This document shows positions 22,027 to 34,304 of a DNA stretch of 64,000 nt, one piece after another; the first letter of the stretch is position 1; each line of letters opens with the position of its first letter. This DNA is from Lentinula raphanica (lineage: Eukaryota > Basidiomycota > Agaricomycetes > Agaricales > Omphalotaceae). The position numbers and the translations under genes were made by a program. Below the pieces are notes generated by a model that saw only the letters and a list, made by a program, of their open reading frames with translations, was not told where the DNA came from and did no database searches. The DNA lies in assembly GCA_027919835.1 (NCBI GenBank), contig JANVFP010000020.1, forward strand, positions 930,001-994,000, written 5' to 3'.

Positions 22027-25000
22027 CTATGCTACATCCAGTTTGTGTTTCTTCAATGGGCGTCTTGGTGCAACTGCAGCTGCACGCTTCTTACCTTCCC
22101 TTGTCTCTCCTTCTATTGCCTCTGTTGGGTACACTATAGTTTCCTTCATAGCCATCTTCTTTCGCTCCGCAGCCAGCTCTGTCTTCAGTTGGTTGAGTCC
22201 CATCGTAGTTTTGAGTGACCGCTCTACTCCATCTATGGTGATCAATTTCTTCTGCTTACGACGGGCCTCTAATTCTTCAAGGACAATTGCTGGTGACACG
22301 TTTCGAGAGGCTACTTGTGCGTCAATATATTCTGGGATCTCACGAAACCGTTCCCAAATTTTTCCCTGAGGTCGGCTTGAGAAAACTTGTGTTCGACGAC
22401 AATGAATCAACGTACCGCGGGTTTACCTGGCCGCCATTTGTACTGAAAGTACTGTTTGACTAATCGCAAAGGTGGCCGAACTCCAGTTTGGACACCAGTA
22501 CTGTCTGTCTCAGGTTCACCAACAGACCAGCAGTGCCAGAGTTCACTGAGACTTTCCCACTGGTCCAGTGTCTTTGTTGGCTTGTAGAGATCCCAGAGTT
22601 GTTCTGGCTGCTGGACTTGTTTAAAAACATCGTCCCAGGTGATAGACTTCTGGCCGACATATGGGGGAAGGAGGAAAATTGGTCCGCCTGTGAGAATGAA
22701 ACATGAGCTTCATAAGGAGAGAAACGAGTCTCGATCTCACTCACCTGGCTTAGTATATACATCGACTGGCGGGAGCTTGAGGTCCACCTGCGTTCGAGGT
22801 CGGGGTATTCCACGCAATTTTGGAGACGGTGATACAAAAGCTCGATACGACTCATCTTCCAGCTGGTACATGCCCATGTCATCAGCATTGCATTCGGCAG
22901 GTGGCACTATGTTAGTGGTGGAAATGAGCGCAGTCGCAGGAATGATATCGGCGGCAGGAAGAAGTGCAGAGGAGGAGTCCAGTGGCAAACGATAGGAGAT
23001 GGTCGTTCGAGAATTTTTGACCGGCTTGTAAGCATGAGGAGAAAGAAGTTGTGTTCGGCGGTCGAGTTGAGCCGAGAGCTTCTGCATTTCGATTCGCATT
23101 CCAGTCATGATTACGCGCACCTCTTCGAGTGCGAGGCGAAGTGACTCATTTTGAATTCGCTGAAGGTCAACGGGACTTCCAGCTTTCGCCTGTATCAGAC
23201 TCAGTTGGGTTGGGAACTCAGTCTTCATCCAATTTGTAACGTCGCTATCCATAAATGCCGGTAATTTGAAGATGTTGGAATCGGGTACATGCTGGTAAAT
23301 GGCGGCACCACACTAGAGCGAAGACTCATTGAGAGATGAAGATGAAACTTGAAGAGGGAAACCATACCTGGAAGACATACGGCCGAAGGTCCATAACCAG
23401 CTTCCAGAAATTTGCAGCCCCACTTAAGTTTTGCTTACCTTGTGTCCAAGATGAGAGTTTGTACACAAGATTTTGCTTTGACCACTTACCGACCACTGAA
23501 TCATGAATAGCCTCAGCCATAGGACACACCAGAAGCAAGAACTGCTCTGGAATGTGAACATGTCGCCAAGGGGGGTCATAGGTTTCGTGTGCCTTATAGC
23601 CAGCACCACCTAGTACAGCCTGCATTAAATGAGCAAGAATCATTGAGTTGGGACAATGACACGAATCGTACAGTGACAGGAATCGCGGGAGCGTAAACAT
23701 CGTGATACGTTGAGCCGCGCGCCCACCCGAGCTTCGAGGTTTGATTAGAGTCAACACTATATATCCAGTCAGCGTAGTATTCCCATAGTGCAATAAAGAC
23801 AAACCCCATGGTTTCTTGACGGTAGCCGAGACAGTGTCGAGGAAGATGTACTTTGACCGGCGAATTGAATTCAGCCTTCTTGAATGCCCGCACATACAAA
23901 TTGTACATGCTCTGTTCCGAGAACGGCGTAGTGGGAGATTTTGGGCCATGGAGGACTCGAACGCCTCTCCAGCTCTTGTTCACGGACCAGTCGATGTCCA
24001 TCTTCTCGGTGAGACCTTCGTTGTAGTCGAACAGATAATGGAAGTACAGCGCAAAACTGCCGAGCGGACATTGCTCAGGATGGAGGTGGGCGATGAACGT
24101 CGTGTACGTTGGATTGATAACTGTGCGTAAACCTCGTTTACCCGCCTTCTCTTCGCCTTGAAGTCCGAGCATTGTGAAGATTGCCGTTTCCTTGTTTGGA
24201 TGAAGGAGGGTGTGGGGCTGAAGTTCCGCAAGTTTGAGAGCACGAATATCGTCACCGCGGTTGCCACTCGCATGCTGCGAGGTCCACGAGAGATGGCCCA
24301 GCACTGTGGACCGCACTGTGACGTGATTAGCATGCTGCATGGGCTGTACAGAGGATCAAAAGACTTACCTTCGCGATGCATAAGAAAGCCGTTGAGCCCG
24401 ATATGACGAATTTGTTCCTCTGTTATGGAGGAGAGAAACGTGTTCGCAATGATGTCTGGGGCATCTTCACCAGGAACTAAACCGCTCCGAGCACGATGTA
24501 AAGCCATATCCATGCGCGATTTGAGCAGGTCCCAGACGGTAACAGAGGTGGCGGGTCGTTTGGTACGTAGCGTTGGGTCGACAGCTTCCTGCTCCTTGCA
24601 AATTCGTAGGGCTGCAAAGAAAAGCTTTTTCTGCTGAGACTGTGAGAGCATGAGTATAACCAATGTATTACACAAGGTATACAACTCACTGCGCCAAGGT
24701 AAGTGCCTGTGATTTCGGCTCCACGACGTGAGCGTTTTGGACGTATCGCGTTATGTTCAATGAACTGGAGCAGGAAGGTTTCGTCGATGATTCTATCCCG
24801 AATGGTTTTTGCAAAGAGAGCCTTATCGATATATTCCTATCGAACACATGAGATACGAAGATAGAAAAAGATATTGGGCAAACCTCAATGAGTTTCACCA
24901 ACGCAGCCTGAGTTTTCCTACCACCAGCGCGTCGGTTACCCTCAGCAACACGGGTAGCGTCAACACGCAGCTTCTGCTGATAGGCCTCATATTGTCCGTC

Positions 25001-25632
25001 ATCTTCAAAATCCCAGTCCTCTGCACCTCCATCGTTCATATCGTCCTCATCGTATGCAAGGATGTCATCGCCCAAGCCATCTTGATCAAATTGTTGGATT
25101 AAGCCCACTTCGTCGTCGTCATCGCCATTGTTATCGCGTTCGCCTTCGGTGTCTGCCAAGGGTGATGCAGGAGTGGAACAAGGTGGTGGAAGTGATGTAG
25201 AAGGCTGGTGTTGTGCACAGGGGTACCTGCGAGCTTCTGTGAGTATTCATGTGGATAGAGGAAAGCATGATCACGCACCAGAACTCCAGCAATGCGTCCC
25301 GAAGTTTCTCCAAATTTGCCTTCTTCGTCACCTTCACGCCAAGAGAGTTACAGAGCTCGAACAAAGGTTGCTTCTTCTTGCAAATTTTTCTACCAGCCAA
25401 TGAGGAACATGTTGAATATCCAGAGCAGTGAGAAGACATACAGGCGGTTATACATTTCCAACCGAGACTCTAAGAGATGTCCATCTGGACCAACACTAGG
25501 TGCGAGGTTTTGGAAGGTGAGAGAAGATGGTTGAGTCGAAGGAACGCGTGGCGTGGGTGTGTTGAATTGTTGGTTCGCCGTTGATTCGATGTTGTCGGAA
25601 AGGATGGCAGGATCAATTGAAGTGTTGGCCAT
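22027..25632 (-). CDS. Crypton-type tyrosine recombinase (Ndc10-like core, GCR1_C-like tail), 1015 aa
   Basis: Twelve exons give one uninterrupted frame of 1016 codons: 25632-25442, 25389-25279, 25226-24884, 24836-24690, 24639-24369, 24315-23805, 23756-23672, 23619-23490, 23438-23368, 23312-22745, 22687-22427, 22385-22027. Order of parts: a SAP-like helix pair (CKKKQPLFELCNSLGVK), an acidic stretch, then the Ndc10-like recombinase core. Candidate catalytic residues are Arg374 (GNRGDD), His511/Arg514 (HLPRH) and Tyr542 or Tyr546 (GSTYHDVYAPA). A C-terminal GCR1_C-like DNA-binding region follows (SITWDDVF, ELWHCWSVGE, RLVKQYFQYKW, WERFREIPEYI). Crypton recombinases cut and rejoin DNA through a covalent tyrosine link. 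All sites look intact. Exon borders come from splice consensus and frame; the last acceptor (cacaag) is the least certain. Confidence 0.85.
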
Positions 25633-27087
25633 CAGATATATATACAGTTGCCAAACGTATCGCCGTAAGAAAATGAGTTGAAAATGCAGAGAATGTGATT
25701 GATAAATGGTACTTAGAGAGAGAGGCAAGTACAGTACAAAGGGAGAGTGAGGTATGCTATAGGAGACCTCGCCAACTATGATCCCTGCGTGCCCTTATCG
25801 AAGTCGCCCGAACTGGTGACCTGCGGCATTCGGCACGCGCTTGGTCGCCCTCGTTTGGAGACCCACTGCGTGGGAATGCTTAGGGGGTCCCTGTGTTCCA
25901 TGCGAGTGGTCACCACAGGGGGGTCCCGACCGAGAAATCCGATGAATCAACTGTACAAATGTCCGAAAATAACCGAAATCAAATGTGACCCCCTTAGTCA
26001 TCAATGCCGCGTAGCCGATGTGTGCTGCCGGTGCTGAGCTTCACGCTTTCAAACCCTCTCAGAAAATGCACCAAACCTGCAATATCTGCGACTCACTTAA
26101 GAGGATGCAGAGGTACTTGCCGTGGATAGTGCATGCACCATCATGCAGCACAAGGAAGGAGAAGGATTGGACCTTGAAGTGATGTCACTGTGCTTTGAGT
26201 GGATCAAGAAGGGGAAGTCATTAGCTGGTCATTAGTAAAAAAAATGAACGTTTATAGTAGACACATTGAGAACTGGGTTGAGAATATAAAGACAGATGAA
26301 AATGCACTCCAGAGACTACATGCTGAAGAATATGGATTTCCAATTGCATCTACGGTAAGTGAATGCCGAACAGCGGCAGTGTTACTGGGGGTACTACCGG
26401 TTAACTCGGGCTCATCTCTAGCCGGTAAAAAAAGTGCACCCCCCCAGGTATAGTTGATATTCGGCGCTTACAGAATGGAACCCCCCCGGGTCACCATATC
26501 CGTCAAGAAAACTCTTATCGATTGACCCTCAGCGTTCTTTTTCCGATGGTCGCTTCCTCGTTATAGCGTGATTCTGCTCGACAAGAGTCAGAAAGACAGA
26601 AGAAATATCATGTACTGAGTACTCTTGCGAGTCACATTTGTCAATGGGTTGCTGCCAGATTGCCAATGGTGCCACGGTCCACCAGATGGGATGTTCGTTA
26701 TGCATTGCCTTCTGCTAGCATCTTTATGACACATGCACATGGATCCTCGGTCATTCTCCACCGTGTTTAGAGTTATTATTGCTAGCGGATAACAGTCCCT
26801 TCATATAACCTTCGACTTGACGAAAAAAAGAGCGCTATTTAGACCCCGGCCCACTTTCGAGTGGCAACCCATCAGTGTTCAACACCGACCCCCATTCAAA
26901 AGACTCTTTTCTTGTTCTCTCGTGCTGGTCATAGAGAGGAAGTACTAAAAGGTCGACTTAGAGGACCATGTGAGTCATACTAAAGCTTTTCTTCCCCCAG
27001 TAGTACTCGTACTGATCAATTGGGTCTCGATCGCAGCTGATCATTTTCACCAAAACCAATCGTCTACCCTTGAAAGCCTCTTCGATC
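25633..27087. other. Upstream flank of the Crypton-like unit; no recognised gene
   Basis: Holds the recombinase 5' region, a GC-rich patch (about 25760-25950) with ggggtcccgacc-type runs, and a short plus-strand frame (26199-26453) that reads as a possible exon (NVYSRHIENWVENI) ended by a gtaagt donor. No domain is recognised. From about 26910 the DNA is the conserved 5' region of the first secreted-protein gene. Confidence 0.5.
26914..26972 (+). promoter_or_regulatory. Conserved 5' region of the secreted-protein family (copy A)
   Basis: ctctcgtgctggtcatagag followed by a gaagta-type core and a gaccatgtgagtc splice donor. The same block lies upstream of the other two family members (minus strand, about 33868-33912 and 35782-35836). 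Conservation of a non-coding block across three diverged genes suggests a transcription start or 5'-UTR intron with a shared function. Confidence 0.55.
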
Positions 27088-27930
27088 ATGTTTCGAGCAG
27101 GAGTAGCCGTTCAAGTTCTTGTCCTGATCTTGGTACCACTACTTTCGTTCTGCGACGCAATTCCTGTGAGTGCTCGGAGAAGAAACAGAGAGCTTTCCTT
27201 TCATATAGTTTTCATACAGATTCCTCCTGGTCACACGCAAGGAGTGCCCAGAGCTCCTTCTGCCCACCGTTCACCCTCTGGCTCACCGCCACCATATCAT
27301 CATAACGACGAGATTTTCGAAACACCCGATCCAGCCGCTGATTCACCGCTGCCACGATACGAAGACGGTCCCGGCTCAATGCTTGTCTCAGCATTCCCGT
27401 ACGCGTTCGAGGAAACACCACCGACATACAGACTGGTTCCAAAAAACAACTCTCACACAGACTCTCCCTTGCCTTCGCTGTTGATCTATCACTACATCGA
27501 TTACCCAGACTATCCAGCCGGAAGCGACTTCCAGTCATATCATCTGATCCATCCCGACCATGAAAACTACCCCGAGGAAACCGAGAAGGTTTTGCAACTG
27601 CAACAAGTACGAGAAGAGGTCAACGACATGCTCTTCATTTACACCCGGCAGGATGATATCAAGGAGATTGCTACTGAGCAGTTTCGGGCACAGTGTCATG
27701 GGCATGTGACAGGGAACAGAATCATTTATGCACACCGCTGGTACCCGTCTTATAGCTTGGAGCCTGGGGTTGAGGTTCATGCGAAGATCAAGACAAAGGT
27801 GTTTGATGAGATGAATGGTCAGGCGCTTCGTACGGAAGAGTGGTTAGTGACCGTTAAGCAGAACCCAGAAGGAGGCGTGCAAGGGGCGAAGGTCAAGGAT
27901 GTGGAGGGTGCAGTTTATCCAACATTATGA
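27088..27930 (+). CDS. Predicted secreted protein, family copy A (262 aa)
   Basis: Two exons, 27088-27165 and 27220-27930, are separated by a 54-nt intron (gtgagt...atacag). Exon 1 is almost exactly a signal peptide: a hydrophobic run VQVLVLILVPLLSFC ending near AIP. Exon 2 begins PPGHTQ, runs through a Pro/Ser-rich linker and reaches a conserved C-terminal domain (YHYIDYPDYPAGSDF, RWYPSYSLEPG, EEWLVTVKQ, VKDVEGAVYPT). Two paralogs lie at 32.9-35.6 kb on the opposite strand. The ATG used by them is TTG here (27070), so translation would start six codons later at 27088. I do not recognise the family. An extracellular protein of unknown function is the safest reading. Confidence 0.75.
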   Translation: MFRAGVAVQVLVLILVPLLSFCDAIPVSARRRNRELSFHIVFIQIPPGHTQGVPRAPSAHRSPSGSPPPYHHNDEIFETPDPAADSPLPRYEDGPGSMLVSAFPYAFEETPPTYRLVPKNNSHTDSPLPSLLIYHYIDYPDYPAGSDFQSYHLIHPDHENYPEETEKVLQLQQVREEVNDMLFIYTRQDDIKEIATEQFRAQCHGHVTGNRIIYAHRWYPSYSLEPGVEVHAKIKTKVFDEMNGQALRTEEWLVTVKQNPEGGVQGAKVKDVEGAVYPTL

Positions 27931-30900
27931 AGGGTCTAAAGTGTACTGTCATCATATTGTAGATCAATGAAGCTACCTCTCCTTCTCCTTCTCCTCCATC
28001 TTACAATGGCGGCCACTCCTCCCTCTCTATCCACTGAGAGACTCCATTTCTAGGTCGTGTACTTCGCCGAACGTGACACCCGGGCCACGCTCACACGCCC
28101 TCGCGATTCGGATTCGTCTGGTCCTGTTCGTTCTGACGATACTCCGTGACAGAAAGATGAGGAGATAGACTTTGGTTGATGGAAGTGTCGAAGGGGATAG
28201 AGATGAAAAGCACTGATGCAGGCTGTCGTACGGCGATGTTATGTATGCGGCTCATCGAACGATACCCGACATTCAAGTATCCTTGAATTATACCTAACGA
28301 AGATGACTACCGCAGACTCCATCGTCCAACTATGGCTCAGGTCCAGGCATTGCTCACTTCTCGGATCGAAAGCTGGCAGTGAAAACCGTGAGTCCATTCC
28401 AATCTTGCTAGCTTTAAATTTCATTGACATCGCCCTCTTGTCTAATCCTTCATGTATCATATATCATAGCTCAAGCCGAAGCCTAGAGCTCGGAGAGTCA
28501 TACCAACGTCCAGAAAAAGCATTGGTTTGAGAAGATGTGAAAAGAGAATCGATGAGAGTTTTACGAAGACGAACATAGCGAATATTCGGTCCGAGGTGAA
28601 ACCCTAACCCTGTAACGCCAAAAACTCTGATGCTTCAAAGCTTAAGCTTCAACTCTCGCGTCTCTTGCACTGCTTCTTCTCATTCGTTTACCATGCTCGT
28701 CCCATACCATCGTCATCCTCTCTATCAACGCCAGCACCAACCTCTCAGATGATTTGACTATGAACTTCAGCTAGCTTCGAGGTTCTCATATCAACGATGC
28801 CGGTTTTCTCTCGAGGCTTCGACTTGAACTGACGCGGTGATGAGAAAGAGGACTAGGAAAGGCTAGATAGCGTACAAAGGATCTCTCCAGGCCATATTTC
28901 ACTGTGTGAGTATGTCTTCTCTCACTCTATCCCTTGGATCTATCATCCTGACTACTTCAAGCATTCTCAGCTCACCTGGGCCTTCGATCTTCTCTGAAAC
29001 TTGCACCGCCGAGAAAGGTCTTCGCTCAGCAAGTAATAACAAACTCGGGTACCATATTCCTCTCTGTCGAGACCATTCTACTCGACCGCTGTGTAATCAG
29101 TGACCAGACGACGTTCCATAGAATCGACAACAGCAGCAGAGACCTCTCCGCGTTAGTGTCGTCAAGCTCCTCGCAGCATTAAAGCTGACCTCATCCGTTT
29201 CCGCTCTTCCCAGTGTGTCCTTCGTGTCTTGTTCTCGATACCGACAGTCTGCGAACGATACTCGACAACGGGTACCCATCCCCACAGAAACTCACGGTAC
29301 ACACACCGACAGATTCATGCGCACGCGTTCGGAAACGGTCCTGAGCAAGCATTCTTGAGGAGACGGATTAGAAGATTGACCAAAATTTGTTCAGCGATGC
29401 GAGAAATCTTCTCAAGTCGAAGTCAAGGAGGCATGGGAAGGGAAATGTTCTCTCAGTCTGGGATGTAGAGTGGCCAGGTACGTTTTACACGCGTGTTCTG
29501 GTCTATGTTCATGTCATTTTACTGACTTACCTCCGCAGAGACTGTGTACTTCAGCGTACTTGGGCTTTTCACAACACTCTCCTGTAGTAGACACTGCACG
29601 TGTCCACGGCTTGAGAAATGCTACGTCTACTGATTACTACCGAACCGATTCGTGTCCGATCCCAAGGCTCAGAACGACGATGGTCAGACAAGTAAATCTT
29701 TCTCAAGAAACTTCGAGAAAAGTTGTGACCTACACTGCCACCCCTTCCTTATTTTTCGATGTCCTACGACGTCGAGAACGTTGAACAACGATGAACAGTA
29801 ACACAGCTCATTTGTGATGAGATCGACTTTTCGTTTTAGGTGCGATACCAAAAAGTGATGTCGAGGGCAGTGACTAGGGAGTGCTGTTTCTGGATCCGGT
29901 ACGGTCAGTTTCGTTTTCCAGACTCGGAGAAAGCCATCGCCAACCTCACGAAAAGTGCACTACACCTCCGTATACGGTATGCGCCTTTCTCTCTGACCCT
30001 CAACCGAACTTTGGCGTCTGATGCTCGTCTGCTTCCAAGGCTTCACCTCGTTGTACACGCCATGATCTGTGCTTGAACGTCAAGAACGGGGCAATCTGAT
30101 TTGCGCTTGAGGCTTCATTACTCATTGTTTGGATCTGAAGACTGATTTAGCCCGCTGCTCTTCACGAAGGACGGTTCTGGTCCGGATGAGCAGCCTGGTT
30201 GTGCAGATAGAGATCAATAGCGTTTCCTCATCCAGCCAAGAGAAGTTCCTCGTCCAGTGGAAGCCTGCTTTATCAGATTGGAGTAGATCTCAAGCAATGA
30301 GGGTTGAGCTCGAAGTTTGAAGCTTTAGCTCGAGTTGAAGGTTGTCGTGTTGGTGTTGGTGGTCTAGCTGTGGTGAACGAGGGTATGGAGAGAGAAGGGA
30401 GGAAACGAATTGATCAACTGAATCAGATTTTGACGGAAATCTTATGATGAGGGAGCGAATTACGATTATGATCTTGCGTGGTCATCAATAGGGAGTTATT
30501 TGGTGTAGTACAGGGTGAGTGGGTTTTCTGATTTGCGAGACACGCGAGGCTCATCGTCTCCATAGAGAAGACCGACGTGCGCAAAGTATCAAGCTCCAAG
30601 GGACGACGAGCCCTATGATCTATCTCCCCCTAATCGACTCCCTTTCTTCCTTACCAAACGTCGCATCCCATTATCAGTTACCCTTTCTCAGCAGCTATCG
30701 ACGTTCTCTCGTTACCAAATGGTTCCGTATAAACAACACACCGCTAATGACTCATTCTCCCCTCTCGAACCATCTATCAAACTTGGTCTCTTAGACGTAC
30801 CGTCTTCTTCGAATGGAGTAGGAGAGAAACGGTCACAGGAACACGATATCGAGCTGTAGTGAGAACCACTGATACATTCGAACGATGGAACACAAGAGTA

Positions 30901-32887
30901 TCGATTGAGCTCTTGGTGGGTGGTATTCCCATCATCCACTCATCCCTGCTTACTCAGGATTTGTGCAGTGATAGTTCAACGTTCAACGTTCAACGACCAG
31001 TGCTCAACAACATCATTGAGCTCGAGCGCGTTTTCTCTTGACACACGCTCGGCCCCGCTTATACACCTTATGGACGTGCTTTCTGTATCATCATCGCTGT
31101 TTCCGTACTCTCACCCGGTACCTGTCGAATGATGACTGAGAAGTCCTTATTCCACTTTCACGCCCACCCTCGGCGTCTCGTCAAACCTATGATCATGTAT
31201 TCCCATGGGTTTTTCGTCAAATGGAACTGTTTCGGTTGACGGTTGAATCGTAGAGCTGGTGAGGGAGCTTTCGATAGGACAAGTTATGAAATTGGAGCTT
31301 CCTGGTGAGTATTCTCTACCGTTACTCATTCATTGATAGATATTGACTTCGTATTCGTAGTGATAGAACGGCCATCTGAGAGCTATAAAAAGTTATCATG
31401 GCTGATCGATCGCATTCGTAGGCCGGACGTAGGGTATTGGAATGATACTGGATGGCCATAGCTTCTCGGAAGTTGCTAGAGAGGAGAAGGCTTGACTCCA
31501 CGTTCAAACTCAACACCCCATCTCCCTCAACACCTGGGAACGACGTCAGTTCAGGACCCTCTCCCTCTGTCCTCTTCGAGCCCCTCTACTTTCTATTCCT
31601 TTTACTCAGATCATCGTTGACACGAATCACATTCACGAATTTGAGCGCAAGTTGAACTTCTGTCGCATTTTTGTATCCCTTTGCTCTTTCCTCGAGGACA
31701 CGAATGCACTCGCAACACTCGGACGGATTCAGTTTCGCTCGCACGAGATTTTCAAGCAGGGATAGAGATTCGCGTGGTCAGAAGGACCGTGACGTAGGCG
31801 CGGCTCAGGCTGGGGTAAGACTTGGGTCCATGGAGTATTCGTTGGAAAGAAAAGCCCATTTCCTCATCTATCACCGCCGACCCCGCCTTCACCCCGTGTC
31901 TCTCCCACCACACATCTCGGAAACATGCCTGCAAGACCAGCAGTGCAATGCTGAACCCCCCGCCTCTTCCTCTCCCTTCCTTCCCCTGCTGCGTCCCATC
32001 CATCAAATCTGACGTCTATCGCAGAGAGGATGAAGTGACGGAGGATAGGGATACACACCTTTCGCACTCCTCAATGAAAACAGAGGGGTGACTACCGTTT
32101 ACACACACAATACCATATTTACATACCGAATCCCATCGTCTCATTGTTCTGACGATCTTCGAGTAAGCGAACGGAAGCGACTTCTGGTCAAAGTCTTCCT
32201 GCTAGTCATTCGATGCGGGTACAATGAATCAACATCGATGAATGAGACCTAGGAAGGTCTACTTGTTTCAGTTTATCCTATCGATGGATAATCCCTCGTC
32301 CATTCCCGTCGTTGATTCTTCTGATTGTTCCCGGATTTCCTCGAGTCTTTCTGACTGACATCAATCCCGTAATGTGGGATTCCGATTAGGAAGGCCTCTC
32401 GCAAGGAATCCGTCGATACACATTTGTGGGATATGGACAGTACGAGTGAGTATCCGAATGACGCTCTACATCAACGTCGGCAGTCTGACCCAATTTTGAA
32501 GAGACGCCACTCGCATAGCTACATCTCAGCATCTTCTGGACATATATACGCTCCTCGAGGTCCCTTGTGAATGGTACAACTCGAGTTCAATGTGATCTAA
32601 CTGTCATCTAACAAACGTTCTCGCTCATTGTTTTAGATAAGAAAGATCAAAGACTTTCGGAAATAAATAGTATGTACAATCGACGAAGAGAAACTTTTCA
32701 TACTGAGTACGGACAGATTCGGTGATCAACGAGCAACACCTCCTGCTGTGGGTACTAGATCGTAGGGTCACCGGCTAAATTGTCATTCTTTTGTTCACCT
32801 CGGGAGGCTTTTACCGACACTCCTGTAAGTATAAATGGCCTTAGTGAGGTTGTGAGGGGAGGACATCATGTTCAGAAGCTGGCTCAC
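27931..32887. other. Degenerate repeat-rich DNA without a convincing gene
   Basis: Short overlapping frames only, none with a recognisable domain. It includes the second copy of the dispersed repeat (28570-29780). From about 32640 it is a block homologous to 34470-34760, the 3' flank shared by secreted genes B and C. Interstitial ccctaaccct-type telomere-like motifs occur near 28600. Confidence 0.5.
28570..29780. repeat. Dispersed diverged repeat, copy B
   Basis: Partner of 17690-19080, same orientation. Shared landmarks include atattcggtccga, gaaaccctaaccc, gacgcggtgatga, cgccgagaaa and ccgcagagac. It contains no intact long frame. Confidence 0.6.
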
Positions 32888-33726
32888 CTACTTTGACCCT
32901 TGCGTGAACCACCAGCTCGGGCGCAAGTTCTTGAAGAAGTCCTTCACCTTCTCCCACTTGTTCTTACTCTTCAGTGTCGGAAAAGCTGCGTCCTCGGCAT
33001 CCCTAACTCTCGCCCCTAACACCTGTCCTTTGCAGTTTTCACACCCATTACTCCTTCTCACAGTCGTCAACCACTTTTCCGTACGAAGCACCTGGTTATC
33101 GGTCTGGTTGCGCACCACGCTCGTCACCTTCGCATAAACCTCATTCCCAAACTTCAAGTGATAGAGCGGGTACCACCTTGCCGGGTCAATGTGCAGGCCC
33201 TGCTGTACTAGAACCCCAAACTGCTGCTTGAAAGGCCCGGTAACCACCTCCTCGCATTCGATATAGTAGAGGTAATCGAGGAACATCTCCATGACCTCGC
33301 TCAGTACATTCCGGAGTTGCTCGGTTCTCGTTTCTTCCTGGGTGGAGGGCTTAGCAGGAGGAGGTCCAAATGGCGGGAAGTGACTGCCGGGTGGATAGTT
33401 TGGGAATTCGAGGTAGTGATGAATGTTCACTGATTGCCCAGAAGAGGTCGGAGGCTCGGACATGCGATAGAAAACGCGCAATTCGCCTCCAGCCGGGCGG
33501 TGCTTCATTAAATGATGAACAGGAGCAGCTTCCGGCGTGTCCTGCGTATGACCAGGAGGAGTCTGGTGCAGCAAGTATATGTAAGGCAAACTGTCTATCT
33601 TTCCTTCGAATAGCAGTGACTCACAGGAATCGCATAGCAGAACGGAAGCAACAGCGGTACCAGGATCAGGACAAGTACCTGAACCGCTACTACTCCTGCT
33701 CGAAACTTGGCTGAAGCGGCGTTCAT
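32888..33726 (-). CDS. Predicted secreted protein, family copy B (258 aa)
   Basis: Exons 33726-33625 and 33562-32888 flank a 62-nt intron at the same position as in copies A and C, right after the signal peptide. Exon 1 encodes a signal sequence with the core VQVLVLILVPLLLPFC ending AIP. Exon 2 starts TPPGHTQ and has the family landmarks HYLEFPNYPPGSHF, RWYPLYHLKFGNEVYAKV, LRTEKWLTTV and VRDAEDAAFPTL. The C-terminus is extended and basic (KNKWEKVKDFFKNLRPSWW). It forms a tandem pair with copy C in the same orientation; flanking DNA on both sides is duplicated too. Function unknown. Confidence 0.75.
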
Positions 33727-33867
33727 CGGTAGACAATTGGAAATTGGAGTTTCGAGAACGAGAGACTCGTGTTGAAAAGCGAGCGATGATTCTGACTATG
33801 GCCAGCCGTGATCGATAATCAGTACGCGTACACAGATGAGAAACTCTTAGTACGACTCACATAGTCC

Positions 33868-33912
33868 TCTAGGTCGATCTTTTACTTCTTCTCTATGACC
33901 AGCACGAAAGAA
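33868..33912 (-). promoter_or_regulatory. Conserved 5' region of the secreted-protein family (copy B)
   Basis: Minus-strand tcgtgctggtcatagagaag block followed by gtaaaagatcgacc and a gactatgtgagtc donor. It is homologous to the blocks upstream of copies A and C. Confidence 0.5.
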
Positions 33913-34000
33913 GCAGAGAAAAGTTTTTTTTGGTTCGTCGGTGGGTTGAGACTCGAGAGTGGGTGAGTGGGTCTGAATGGCGCTCTTTTTTTGAGGTTTA

Positions 34001-34125
34001 TGACATGACCTGTTATCTGACACAGCCCGTCCCGCCATCTTTGATGAACAATCTTGAACAATGTGCATTCGAAGGCACCCGACGATAAGTGGCAAATAAT
34101 CCTCGAGTTTCCAATTCATTTCACT
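34001..34125. repeat. Direct repeat, copy 1
   Basis: Begins tgacatgacctgt and runs through tctgacacagcccgtcccgc, atcttgaacaatgtgcattc and aattcatttc. Its partner is 34162-34304 in the same orientation with scattered differences and one short insertion. It is non-coding DNA between secreted genes B and C. Confidence 0.8.
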
Positions 34126-34161
34126 GCTCCTTTTTTTCGAGGTGCAACAGAGGTTCAACTA

Positions 34162-34304
34162 TGACATGGCCTGTGCTCCACTATCTGACACAGCCCATCC
34201 CACCATCTTTGATGAACGATCTTGAACAATGTGCATTCAAAGGCATCCGCTGGCATCCTACGATAAGTAGCAAATATTCCTCAAGTTTTCAATTCATTTC
34301 TCTA
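34162..34304. repeat. Direct repeat, copy 2
   Basis: Partner of 34001-34125. It contains an extra tggcatcc in the middle relative to copy 1. Confidence 0.8.

Larger units (their letters stand above)
19963..25632 (-). mobile_element. Crypton-like element (coding part): tyrosine recombinase plus XPG nuclease
   Basis: Two intact multi-exon genes lie head-to-tail on the minus strand, 197 bp apart: an Ndc10/GCR1-type tyrosine recombinase and an XPG/GEN1-like nuclease. Cryptons have no terminal inverted repeats and leave only short direct repeats, so the outer limits cannot be read from the sequence. The span given is just the two genes. Whether the nuclease truly belongs to the element is inference from proximity, shared orientation and intactness. 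Confidence 0.55.
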
